Below are positions 35,337 through 42,906 of a stretch of DNA of 64,000 nt, piece after piece. Origin of the DNA: Thermoplasmata archaeon (GTDB lineage Archaea > Thermoplasmatota > Thermoplasmata > Methanomassiliicoccales > Methanomethylophilaceae); assembly GCA_015063125.1 (NCBI GenBank), contig SUTB01000001.1, positions 124,001 to 188,000 of the forward strand. Reading direction: 5' to 3'. The notes under the pieces were generated by a model. It saw nothing but the letters and a program-made list of their open reading frames with translations, had not been told where the DNA came from and did no database searches. Position 1 is the first letter of the stretch, and every line of letters begins with the position of its first letter. The position numbers and the translations under genes were made by a program.

Positions 35337-36059
35337 TCAGAAGAAATACCAGCCGCAACCTTCTGCCACGGAGATCTTGGCGACAGCTTCCATTCTGTCG
35401 ACTGGTCCTCCGTAGCGGTTTATAAAGACCTTTCCCTCTTTCGGAAGGGCATCCCTCAGGATCTCGACTTCCTTCAGGAGAGCCTCGGCATCCTTGGGTG
35501 TGAAGATCTTGTGCGACTTGGACGATTCGGGTGCTGAAGCCGTTATGGGGCAGTTGTATTTGGCAGCGATCTCGGGGAGTTTGCTGGTGTCGGGTCCGAA
35601 CGCTCCGATGCATCCGCGTCCCTTGTCCCATGACAGCGGGCATTTGGCGCACATCTCGTTCATCTCATCGAACTCCAGCTGATCCCAGCCTGTGATGATG
35701 TCGTCTTTGCTGGCGACTTTCAGAACGGCCTGTTTCTTGTCCTCGGGGAGACCCTCCATGGCAATCCATCCGGTGCAGACCTTCTTGGAAAGAGGCTGGA
35801 GAAGTGCGATGTCCTCGTCCTTCTTGACCTTGCTCATGTAAACAGCATCGGTTTCCTCGTTGATCCTGTTCCTTTTGATGAAGGCATCCCAGTCACCGAC
35901 AGCTTTCTTGGCTGTTTCGAGATCGACGATGTCCTCGTACTGCAAGATATCCTCAAAGCCCTCTGTCTTGTCAACATGGGCTCTGATTATTGTGGACCTA
36001 AGTTCTCTGCATGATGCGCTCTTCGCTTCCATTTCACAGATGCCGATATTGATTCCCAT
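35337..36059 (-). CDS. uncharacterised protein with a compact Cys motif, divergent from nif-like operon
   Basis: A 240-residue soluble protein I do not recognise. The middle holds CAKCPLSWDKGRGCIGAFGPD (in part), three closely spaced Cys (CxxC and a third 11 residues on) that could bind a metal or Fe-S cluster. The N-terminus GINIGICEMEAKSASCRELRS also carries two Cys. The remainder is mixed alpha/beta with no membrane segment. It is divergently transcribed from the NifH-NifD fusion gene across a 171-base region with repeated CCATCCAAC sites, so co-regulation is possible. The start is the ATG at 36059. Confidence 0.7.
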   Translation of the reverse strand: MGINIGICEMEAKSASCRELRSTIIRAHVDKTEGFEDILQYEDIVDLETAKKAVGDWDAFIKRNRINEETDAVYMSKVKKDEDIALLQPLSKKVCTGWIAMEGLPEDKKQAVLKVASKDDIITGWDQLEFDEMNEMCAKCPLSWDKGRGCIGAFGPDTSKLPEIAAKYNCPITASAPESSKSHKIFTPKDAEALLKEVEILRDALPKEGKVFINRYGGPVDRMEAVAKISVAEGCGWYFF

Positions 36060-36154
36060 CGTGCTCGCCCAGCATGATATCGGTGACCAATAATATAGAT
36101 TATCCGTATCATCATGAGCAATGTCCTATCTAGGAATATTTGTCCATCAGAAAC

Positions 36155-36202
36155 CCATCCAACAGATTTGTAATTTGATGGTTGTACCATCCAACTTATA
36201 TC
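36155..36202 (+). promoter_or_regulatory. promoter and operator region of the nif-like operon
   Basis: Two CCATCCAAC copies (36155-36163 and 36187-36195) are spaced 32 bp apart. The second belongs to ATGGTTGTACCATCCAA (36178-36194), which matches 13 of 17 positions of the perfect palindrome at 57,453. It directly abuts a TATA element (TTATATC, 36196-36202). Transcription would start near 36,225, just before the ATG at 36231, so the mRNA is almost leaderless. Confidence 0.55.
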
Positions 36203-36230
36203 CATGTTAGATTATTCTATTCAGGATACT

Positions 36231-38375
36231 ATGTATCAGCTAGCACTTTACGGAAAGGGAGGTATTGGCAAATCCACCATGGCAGCCAACATTTCCGTCG
36301 CTCTCGCCAAGAAAGGAAGTAAGGTCATGCAGGTCGGATGCGATCCGAAACATGATTCCACCAGATTGCTCTTAGGCGGAAAGGCGCAGCCTACGGTGCT
36401 TGAGTATGTAAGGAACACACCAATCGGGAAGAGAGATCTGAACGATCTCATAATGGAAGGCACCGAGGGTGTATTATGCACCGAGGCTGGGGGACCGGAA
36501 CCTGGAATAGGGTGTGCAGGGCGCGGAATCCTCACAACATTCGACACTCTGAAAAAGCTCGGCGCTGACTCCTTGGACGTGGATATGAAGATCTATGACG
36601 TCCTGGGGGATGTTGTCTGCGGAGGTTTCGCAGTTCCGCTGAGAGGCGAATATGCGGATGGTATAATCCTGGTAACATCCGGGGAATTCATGGCGATGTA
36701 CGCCGCGAACAACATCATGAAAGGGCTGGCCAATTTTGACACGGGCTCCCCGCGCCTGATAGGTATCCTACTGAACTCCAGAGGGGTCGATGGGGAGGAA
36801 GAGCTCGTCAAGAGGTTCGCAGCCGCCACCGGTACGGAGGTCATCGCCGTCATGCCTCGTGACAATCTGTTCGCAGAGGCCGAGGGACAGGGCCACACAG
36901 TCAGGGAGATATTCCCCGAATCGGAGATCTCCAAATCGATAGATCTGGTTGCCCAGCGTATCATCGATGTTTCCGAGGGAAAGGTATCCTGCGTCTACCC
37001 GCATCCTCTCAACGATGACCAGTTATCGGATCTCGCGGCCGGAAGGGAGATACGCCCAGGAGAGCCCGGGACGATTCGAGATCCCTGCGGCGGATGCACA
37101 CGGTGCAAGAGGTCCATCAGGGACTCACGCATCATGATGTCGTGCGCCGCATACGGTGCGCTGGCAGCATACATGAAGTTAAGCGATTACGCAGTGGTGC
37201 TCCACGGTCCGGAGAGCTGTCTGTATTTCATGGACACGTCCCGCAGCAAGGCCATCCTGGAGCTATATGGTAGGGATGTTTTCAAGACGGATCCCACACA
37301 TCATCTGAGGTGCACCATGATGGATGATGCCGTATCGATTTTTGGCGGAGTCAAGTATCTGGAGAAGGCTCTCAATGACACAATTGCCGAGGGTCACAGG
37401 AAGATAGCTGTGGTCACCACATGCATGCCCGGAATCATCGGCGATGACTGCATAAGCGTCATCGACAGGATGATGAAGGAGAATCCGGGTGTGGACATCC
37501 AGTATGTTCCGGCGGACGGAGACATCGCTGGGGAGTACACCGATGGTTTCATGATGGCGGTATCGAACATACTCCAGTCCGTAGACCTCGATGTCAAGCC
37601 GGAGAAGGGATTGGTTAACATCATCGCCACATCGTTCTACGATGTCCAGACCAAGAGGAACAGGGAGGATCTGGAAGAGATGCTGGGCAGGTTCGGATTG
37701 AGGATCAACTGCAACCTATTGGACGAGACGACTTCCGAAAAGGTCGTTGGATTCTGCAGGGCTTCTTTCGACATGCTTCTTAACGATACCGCGAACAATA
37801 GGGAGCTGTACGAACTGGTCCGTGAGAGGACCGGAAGGGACCTGTTCCCTATTCCTCTGCCCGTCGGGCTTTACGATTACGAGGATTGGATGTCCCGCCT
37901 AGGCGATCAATTAGATATGATGGATACTGCCAAGTCCGAGATTGAGAGGGTGCAGGCGATCTACGATGTGTTCGTGGAGGAGCACCGCCCTCGTTTCGAG
38001 GGCAAGAAGATCATAATCCTCAACAAGCTGTCATTCAATGTCGATTGGCTGATCGACCTGCTCATTGATCTGGGAGCTGACCTGGTGAAGGTAGCTGTCC
38101 AGGTTTCCGGAAGGAAGAAGAAGGCCGAACTGGTGTCCAGGCATCTGGACATCATAACGCAGGATTATGATTCTGAGAAGATGAAGGAGGACCTGAAGGT
38201 CCTGAGGCCCGACCTGATAATATCGGACATCGCCAGACCTGATGACGGCATACGCTTTGCCAGGGTCGGAAAGATAGGTATCGGGCTCAGGCCGGTCCTG
38301 GACTATGTTCAGTATCTTGAGAACATAATGCGCCTTCCAGTCATGGAGGGATGGAAGAGGGGTGAGATGAGATGA
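36231..38375 (+). CDS. fused NifH-NifD-like nitrogenase-superfamily reductase
   Basis: A 714-residue single polypeptide joining two subunits that are normally separate. Residues 1-250 are NifH-like: P-loop GKGGIGKS (8-15) and the [4Fe-4S] ligands Cys95 (GIGCAGRG) and Cys130 (DVLGDVVCGGF). After a linker with CGGCTRC (Cys286/289/292), residues 300-714 are NifD/NifK-like. Cys305, Cys330 (HGPESC) and Cys398 (TTCMPGIIGDD) sit where cluster ligands are in NifD and BchN. No nitrogenase cofactor His/Cys context is evident, so this is a group IV/V-type reductase (tetrapyrrole or related), not a nitrogenase. The start at 36231 fits the NifH N-terminus and the TATA position; 36204 is also in frame. It overlaps the next gene (ATGAGATGA). 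Confidence 0.9.
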   Translation: MYQLALYGKGGIGKSTMAANISVALAKKGSKVMQVGCDPKHDSTRLLLGGKAQPTVLEYVRNTPIGKRDLNDLIMEGTEGVLCTEAGGPEPGIGCAGRGILTTFDTLKKLGADSLDVDMKIYDVLGDVVCGGFAVPLRGEYADGIILVTSGEFMAMYAANNIMKGLANFDTGSPRLIGILLNSRGVDGEEELVKRFAAATGTEVIAVMPRDNLFAEAEGQGHTVREIFPESEISKSIDLVAQRIIDVSEGKVSCVYPHPLNDDQLSDLAAGREIRPGEPGTIRDPCGGCTRCKRSIRDSRIMMSCAAYGALAAYMKLSDYAVVLHGPESCLYFMDTSRSKAILELYGRDVFKTDPTHHLRCTMMDDAVSIFGGVKYLEKALNDTIAEGHRKIAVVTTCMPGIIGDDCISVIDRMMKENPGVDIQYVPADGDIAGEYTDGFMMAVSNILQSVDLDVKPEKGLVNIIATSFYDVQTKRNREDLEEMLGRFGLRINCNLLDETTSEKVVGFCRASFDMLLNDTANNRELYELVRERTGRDLFPIPLPVGLYDYEDWMSRLGDQLDMMDTAKSEIERVQAIYDVFVEEHRPRFEGKKIIILNKLSFNVDWLIDLLIDLGADLVKVAVQVSGRKKKAELVSRHLDIITQDYDSEKMKEDLKVLRPDLIISDIARPDDGIRFARVGKIGIGLRPVLDYVQYLENIMRLPVMEGWKRGEMR

Positions 38376-39646
38376 AGCGCACTCTGCCGGATGGATTCGT
38401 GGGTGCTGTGATGGCCGTAGAGAGCATATCCGATGCGTTGGCGATGCTTCACGGGCCAGGAGGATGCAGGGTTAGGTTCATGGTGTACTCCAGCGCTGTT
38501 TTCCCAAGGATGAGGCTGGAGGAGCATGACGATTACTTCATTCCCTATTTCTATGGTTACCCCAGGGTTCCTGCCACATATCTTGACGAATACGATTTCA
38601 TAAACGGGGCCTATTATAAGCTGGAGGAAGGGCTTCCGATCATAGATTCCAAGAAACCCGGACTGGTGGTCATTATTAATTCTCCGGGAGCCGGGCTCAT
38701 CGGAGACAACCATGAGAGGGCAATACGCGAGGCCGGAATGGAGGACCGTGCGATCTGGATGGACGAGGCTCTAGTCTCGATGCCGGTCACTCAGGGTTAC
38801 GACCATACCCTCCACGAGATAATGGAGCATCTGGATCCGAAGAAAGGGGAGACGGTGAAGGACACCGTCAATATCCTGGGCATGACCGTCCTGGACAAGG
38901 ATTGGGAGAGCGCTTTGGACGAGTTCAAGGAGAACATCGAGTCCATGGGTCTCAAGGTCAGGAGCATTCCAGGAGCAGGAGCGGACCTGCAGTCCCTGAG
39001 GGAATCAGTGGATTCCGAGTACTGCGTGGTCGTATGTAAGGAGGCATGCCACGACCTGTGCGAATTCTACAGATCAACGGGCCTAAAGATCATCGAGTCC
39101 GATGCCGGCGCTCCAGTAGGCTTCGACGCCACCGAGGCTTGGTACAAGACCATCGCTGAGGCAACCGGCAAGGACGCGTCCGTACCTTTGATGAGGATCG
39201 CCAAGGCCAGGGACAAGATCTATCGCAAGTTCGTAGGGATGAAGTACAATGCTCTACGTATCAAGGGACTGAGGTTCTCCATTGCGGGAATCGCCTCCGT
39301 AATAAGGCCCATGACGATGTGGCTCTATGATTATCTGGCACTGGCGCCGATTGCTGTAGATGCGGATCCTGGTTCCGACGAGGGCGAGATCGCCAAGATA
39401 AAGGAATTCCTGGCGAGCATCGACTATGGGGATTCGTTCGGGAAGGAGCCTTTGGTCGGTTCCGATGTGGTCCTCAGCGAAGGTATCACCGCACTGACGA
39501 TGAAACTCAACGGTGAGTGCAAGATTGGAATCCCGATCGGCCACTCCTCTATGGGATTGGATGATGTGATCCCCAGGCCAATCTACGGGATCCAGGGCGC
39601 CATGTACATCCTGGACGAGATCCTTCACGGCGTTCGCAATTCATGA
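38372..39646 (+). CDS. NifK/NifD-like partner subunit
   Basis: A 424-residue nitrogenase-superfamily subunit encoded in overlap with the fusion gene. AMLHGPGGCRVR places Cys32 at the first or second cluster-ligand position. The motif that is CPxGxIGDD in partners reads NSPGAGLIGDN, with Ser in place of the third Cys. With three Cys in the fused partner and one here, a single [4Fe-4S] cluster at the interface is the likely arrangement, as in protochlorophyllide reductase, rather than a full P-cluster. CfbD of the F430 pathway is a homodimer, so a second diverged subunit argues for a different enzyme. The substrate is unknown. Confidence 0.85.
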   Translation: MKRTLPDGFVGAVMAVESISDALAMLHGPGGCRVRFMVYSSAVFPRMRLEEHDDYFIPYFYGYPRVPATYLDEYDFINGAYYKLEEGLPIIDSKKPGLVVIINSPGAGLIGDNHERAIREAGMEDRAIWMDEALVSMPVTQGYDHTLHEIMEHLDPKKGETVKDTVNILGMTVLDKDWESALDEFKENIESMGLKVRSIPGAGADLQSLRESVDSEYCVVVCKEACHDLCEFYRSTGLKIIESDAGAPVGFDATEAWYKTIAEATGKDASVPLMRIAKARDKIYRKFVGMKYNALRIKGLRFSIAGIASVIRPMTMWLYDYLALAPIAVDADPGSDEGEIAKIKEFLASIDYGDSFGKEPLVGSDVVLSEGITALTMKLNGECKIGIPIGHSSMGLDDVIPRPIYGIQGAMYILDEILHGVRNS

Positions 39647-39653
39647 GAAAGAT

Positions 39654-39671
39654 CCGGGGTATTCCCCCCGG
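39654..39671. terminator. hairpin between convergent nif-like and ABC-2 operons
   Basis: CCGGGG-N6-CCCCGG is followed by TAAATATTTT on the plus strand. It lies between convergent stops. Confidence 0.55.
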
Positions 39672-39680
39672 TAAATATTT

Positions 39681-40469
39681 TCAGAACTTCCTGGTCTTCA
39701 GCAGGTAATAGTTCAATACGAACAGCGCCACCCCGAACGCGAATATCACGATCAGCGATATCCATGGGAAGTCTGGAAGGTACTCTGGCAGACACGCAGC
39801 CCTTATGCAAAGGCTGCTGTGGGTCAGGGGCAGGCAGTACAGGATCACCTGGAAGACGGTGTCCAGTGACGATACCGAGAAGAAGGTACCGCACAGGAAT
39901 GTCATCGGCAGGATGATCAGGCTGTTGAACGTTGCCATGGACTGATGCGACTTGGCCAGCAACGCTCCGGCGATTCCCAGCAGGGAGAACACCTCGCAGC
40001 TCAGAATCACAGAAACGATTGCGAGCGGAGTGAGCTGGAGTTCGGGCGCCAGGAACAGGCCCAGAGCGTACATCAGGAAGCATCCGATCATTCCCCTGAT
40101 CAGGCCCAGTACGCTCTTTCCGAACACTATGGCGGAAAGGCTCACAGGGCACATCATCATCTCATCGAAGCTCTTGTAATACAACCTCTGGACGTTCAGC
40201 CTCGTGGATGTGGAGGCGAACGAGGACGATAGCGACGAGAGTGCCATGATTCCGGGGATGACGAAAGCGACGTAGGATGCGCCTATGTCCGTTTCTCCGG
40301 TCCTGAGTCCGTAACCGAAAGCTATCAGATAGAGCAGCGGGCTCATGATGGTCATGATGACTATGTTCGCGACGTTGTGCTTCAGGAACATCAGGTCGGA
40401 CCATGCTATGTGGTAGACCTGGTGGAAGAACCCGTTGTACCTTTTGTATCCGTTGACGGTCTCGCTCAT
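39681..40469 (-). CDS. ABC-2 type permease (drug/antibiotic exporter)
   Basis: A 262-residue membrane protein with six hydrophobic segments, the usual size of an ABC-2 permease of the NodJ/DrrB type. Typical features are an N-terminal soluble helix, ASYVAFVIPGIMALSSLSSSF near residue 65, and LPMTFLCGTFFSVSSLD near 190. PLTHSSLCIRAACL is the conserved PLTH motif before the last helix. It overlaps the ATPase gene by four bases (ATGA), so the two are coupled and form a one-ATPase, one-permease exporter. Confidence 0.93.
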   Translation of the reverse strand: MSETVNGYKRYNGFFHQVYHIAWSDLMFLKHNVANIVIMTIMSPLLYLIAFGYGLRTGETDIGASYVAFVIPGIMALSSLSSSFASTSTRLNVQRLYYKSFDEMMMCPVSLSAIVFGKSVLGLIRGMIGCFLMYALGLFLAPELQLTPLAIVSVILSCEVFSLLGIAGALLAKSHQSMATFNSLIILPMTFLCGTFFSVSSLDTVFQVILYCLPLTHSSLCIRAACLPEYLPDFPWISLIVIFAFGVALFVLNYYLLKTRKF

Positions 40470-41323
40470 TTCTGATCACCTACCGATTTACCGGTCAATT
40501 CCACGAAGACGTCCTCCAGGTTCGTTTTCCTTATCGTCGCATCCTCCAGTTTGTTGTCGGACACGTATTGCTGTGCTTCGGCCATCGTCTTGAAGTACCT
40601 GTACTCGGTCTTCTCGTTGACCAGATTCTCGACGGCCAGTTTCCCTGTGTCCTCAATCAGTTTGCTTGGGGCATCCAGGGCGATGATCTTTCCGCGGTCT
40701 ATGATTCCCACACGGTCGCAGAGTGCCTGGGCCTCCTCGATATAGTGGGTTGTGAGTACGATGGTCGTGCCGGTCTGGTTGAGCCTCTTCACCACATCCC
40801 AAAGCAGGCGCCTGGCGTTGATGTCAAGTCCTGATGTGGGTTCATCCAGGAAGAGCACCTTCGGCTGGTGGAGCATCGCGCAGACGATGGCGGCCCTCTT
40901 CTTCCATCCTCCGGAGAGCGAATCGACGGGTTTGTCGAGGTATTCTTCGAGTCCGAAGTACTCAGTCAGCTCATTGATCCTTTCGTTCCTCTCCTGATTG
41001 CCCATTCCATGGTACATCGCATGGGAGATCATGTTCTCGCGGATACTCAGGTCCTTGTCCAGGGAGACCTGTTGCTGGATGACTCCCATATACTGCTTCG
41101 CCTTGACCGGATCCTTCATGACATCCACGCCGTTCACCAGGACCTTCCCCGATGTGAGGTTGGTAAGAGTGGAGACACACCTGACGGTGGTGGTCTTACC
41201 AGCACCGTTGGGGCCGAGGAATCCGAAGAGCTCCCCCTCGTGGACCGTGAAGGATATGCCGTCCACGGCTGTCTTCTCACCGAATCTCTTGGTGAGGTTT
41301 TCTATCTCGATAATCTCTGACAT
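40466..41323 (-). CDS. ABC-2 type exporter ATPase
   Basis: A 285-residue DrrA/CcmA-type ATPase. Walker A is GPNGAGKTTTVRCV, the signature DSLSGGWKKRAAIVCA (Trp in place of the usual Gln is frequent in this group), Walker B VLFLDEPTSGLD, and the switch His lies in LTTHY. The C-terminal extension with YFKTMAEAQQYVSDNK and a final FVELTGKSVGD is typical of drug exporter ATPases. The ATG at 41323 is used; an ATG at 41332 adds three residues. The transcription start region is covered by a palindromic operator. Confidence 0.94.
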   Translation of the reverse strand: MSEIIEIENLTKRFGEKTAVDGISFTVHEGELFGFLGPNGAGKTTTVRCVSTLTNLTSGKVLVNGVDVMKDPVKAKQYMGVIQQQVSLDKDLSIRENMISHAMYHGMGNQERNERINELTEYFGLEEYLDKPVDSLSGGWKKRAAIVCAMLHQPKVLFLDEPTSGLDINARRLLWDVVKRLNQTGTTIVLTTHYIEEAQALCDRVGIIDRGKIIALDAPSKLIEDTGKLAVENLVNEKTEYRYFKTMAEAQQYVSDNKLEDATIRKTNLEDVFVELTGKSVGDQK

Positions 41324-41331
41324 TGATATCA

Positions 41332-41374
41332 TCAGTTGCTAAGTCAACTGACAATAGGAGTCGTCGTATATTAG
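41332..41374 (-). promoter_or_regulatory. palindromic operator and TATA box of ABC-2 exporter operon
   Basis: A palindrome TCAGTTG-CTAAGT-CAACTGA at 41332-41351 lies just upstream of the first start codon, and a TATA element (CTAATATACG in minus sense, about 41364-41374) lies 15-20 bases further up. The core GTTGCTAAGTCAAC matches the site at 21,696 except at the centre. Its place over the expected transcription start implies repression. Confidence 0.55.
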
Positions 41375-41400
41375 GGTAATGCTCAAAAAAGATTGGAATA

Positions 41401-41442
41401 GTTGGATGGGTAGACCTAGGGGTGCAGGGTATATCATCCAAC
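41401..41442. promoter_or_regulatory. inverted GTTGGATG/CATCCAAC pair upstream of system 2
   Basis: GTTGGATG at 41401-41408 and its exact complement CATCCAAC at 41435-41442 have a 34-bp centre spacing. The half-sites equal those of the island palindrome but are far apart. They lie about 200 bases before the binding-protein gene of system 2; a TATA element (TTTATATATCC, near 41,540) follows. Regulatory use is inferred from the motif only. Confidence 0.35.
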
Positions 41443-41587
41443 TATTTGAAACATATAGTAAACCCGTAGGGGGTATCGGTATTTAGTAACACCAAAAACT
41501 TTGAAAATATTATCACCGCTTAATATGGATGTTATGTCCTTTATATATCCAGCATATGAATAATCGTCACCATCCACCTTATCTACT

Positions 41588-41620
41588 ATGAGCAACTTCT
41601 TTCGCCTACACACCCTGTAA
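41588..41620 (+). other. possible 10-residue upstream reading frame before system 2
   Basis: An ATG at 41588 opens a 10-codon frame (MSNFFRLHTL) ending in TAA at 41618-41620. The AAGGAGG ribosome site of the next gene follows at once. It lies downstream of the expected transcription start near 41,570. There is no ribosome site of its own, so translation is uncertain. Confidence 0.25.
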
Positions 41621-41656
41621 GGAAAGGAGGGCGACAACATAACCAAGAATTCAACA

Positions 41657-42787
41657 ATGATCGTAATCGCGGTTATCGCCATCGCGATAATAGGAGTAGG
41701 CGCATACTTCGCTTTTGCACAGCAAAATCCCGATCCAGAACCAACCGGGATCACAATCGTGGACGGCTCAGGAGCCACCATTACGCTCGATGAACCCCTG
41801 ACATCATGCACCATCGTATCGACAAACCCTGCGATGGCCATGAAGATCCTCGGTCTGACGGACAAAGTGGACAATATAATATTCTACACAGAGAACAAGT
41901 CACAACAGTATTACGAGGCGGGATTCACGAAAATCGACATGAGTTCTGACAAGCCTTCCGCCAAGACGATGTCCAACATCGAGTACCTTCAGCAGAAGGG
42001 GGTCAAGTACATCATCGAACCTGTCAGCAGTAACACGTTGTCTGCAGCGGCAGAGGCCGCATGCGCCAATGCCAACATCACCACCATCAAGTTGGACTGT
42101 TTCGGAGAGACGATGCTGGAGGATATGGAGAAGATGGCAACCCTGTTCGGTAACACCAATGAGATCAAGAAAGCTTATTCCGCTTACAAGGAGCTCAGGA
42201 ACAAGGTCATCCAGCCCGTCGTCTCCCAGAAGACTGTGGATTCCGACCTCTTCCTGTTCTACTTCTTGGGACTCGGGGCATTCTACAACGAGACCGGGGA
42301 GCTGAGCAAGACAGTGGAGAAGATCTATGGCAAAAACGCCACCAGGCTCATAGAGGGACTCAATCCCACGAGCCCGACCACCAAGGCTCCCGAGACGGAA
42401 GGAATCTTCGCATCCCTCACCGTCATCAACGAGGAGACGCCCATCAAACTGCTCCTCCTGAGAGGTTCTGCTGGGGACCAGGCAGAGCAGCTGTTTTCCA
42501 AGTGGAATTCTAAGTCCATCCATGTTTACAAGTTCGATTACATCGATGGATCGGACAGCAATGTCTTCGCAATCGAGAGCGACCTTCTCTCCGGGCCCAT
42601 GGACTACATCGCTTATGCCGCAATCGGGAAGATCGTCGGAATGGATCTGGACTTCACCGTCTCGGATCTCGTCGATGAATACAAGCAGTTGTACGGTTTC
42701 GGACCCAATACGGAGACCTACATCTGGGAGTTCCAGTTCGACGAGAACGGAGACCTCGCGGAAGTAATGCCTTCGAGCATCGATTGA
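41657..42787 (+). CDS. metal-complex binding protein, ABC system 2
   Basis: A FecB/BtuF-type solute-binding protein of 376 residues from the ATG at 41657. An N-terminal hydrophobic segment (about residues 1-20) acts as signal/anchor, then a short Pro-rich linker, then the binding fold: AMAMKILGLTDKVDNIIFY near 55, IEYLQQKGVKYIIEP near 105. No C-terminal anchor or dockerin unit is present. The start is unclear. A strong AAGGAGG at 41624-41630 lies 26 bases from this ATG, but 8 bases from an in-frame ATA at 41639 that would give six more residues, including a Lys before the membrane segment as in its paralogues. A hairpin follows the stop. Confidence 0.85.
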   Translation: MIVIAVIAIAIIGVGAYFAFAQQNPDPEPTGITIVDGSGATITLDEPLTSCTIVSTNPAMAMKILGLTDKVDNIIFYTENKSQQYYEAGFTKIDMSSDKPSAKTMSNIEYLQQKGVKYIIEPVSSNTLSAAAEAACANANITTIKLDCFGETMLEDMEKMATLFGNTNEIKKAYSAYKELRNKVIQPVVSQKTVDSDLFLFYFLGLGAFYNETGELSKTVEKIYGKNATRLIEGLNPTSPTTKAPETEGIFASLTVINEETPIKLLLLRGSAGDQAEQLFSKWNSKSIHVYKFDYIDGSDSNVFAIESDLLSGPMDYIAYAAIGKIVGMDLDFTVSDLVDEYKQLYGFGPNTETYIWEFQFDENGDLAEVMPSSID

Positions 42788-42798
42788 AGGATCAAAAA

Positions 42799-42820
42799 GG
42801 ATGGGGGTCATACCCCATCC
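42799..42820 (+). terminator. hairpin between system 2 binding-protein and permease genes
   Basis: GGATGGGG-N6-CCCCATCC is followed by AAACCGTTTT. It may end part of the transcription, leaving more binding-protein than permease mRNA; a TATA-like GGAATATACA (42840-42849) then restarts transcription. Confidence 0.6.
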
Positions 42821-42906
42821 AAACCGTTTTATCAAACTGTCGGAATATACAACCAATTCACACAATCCCTGACCCGACTGGTCGGGATGAAGTACGGACC
42901 GATAAC

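Noticed and set aside
36231-39646. True molybdenum nitrogenase for N2 fixation
   Set aside because: No nifE/N/B, no cofactor-binding context, and the cluster-ligand pattern resembles DPOR-type reductases; neighbours concern tetrapyrroles and metal import.
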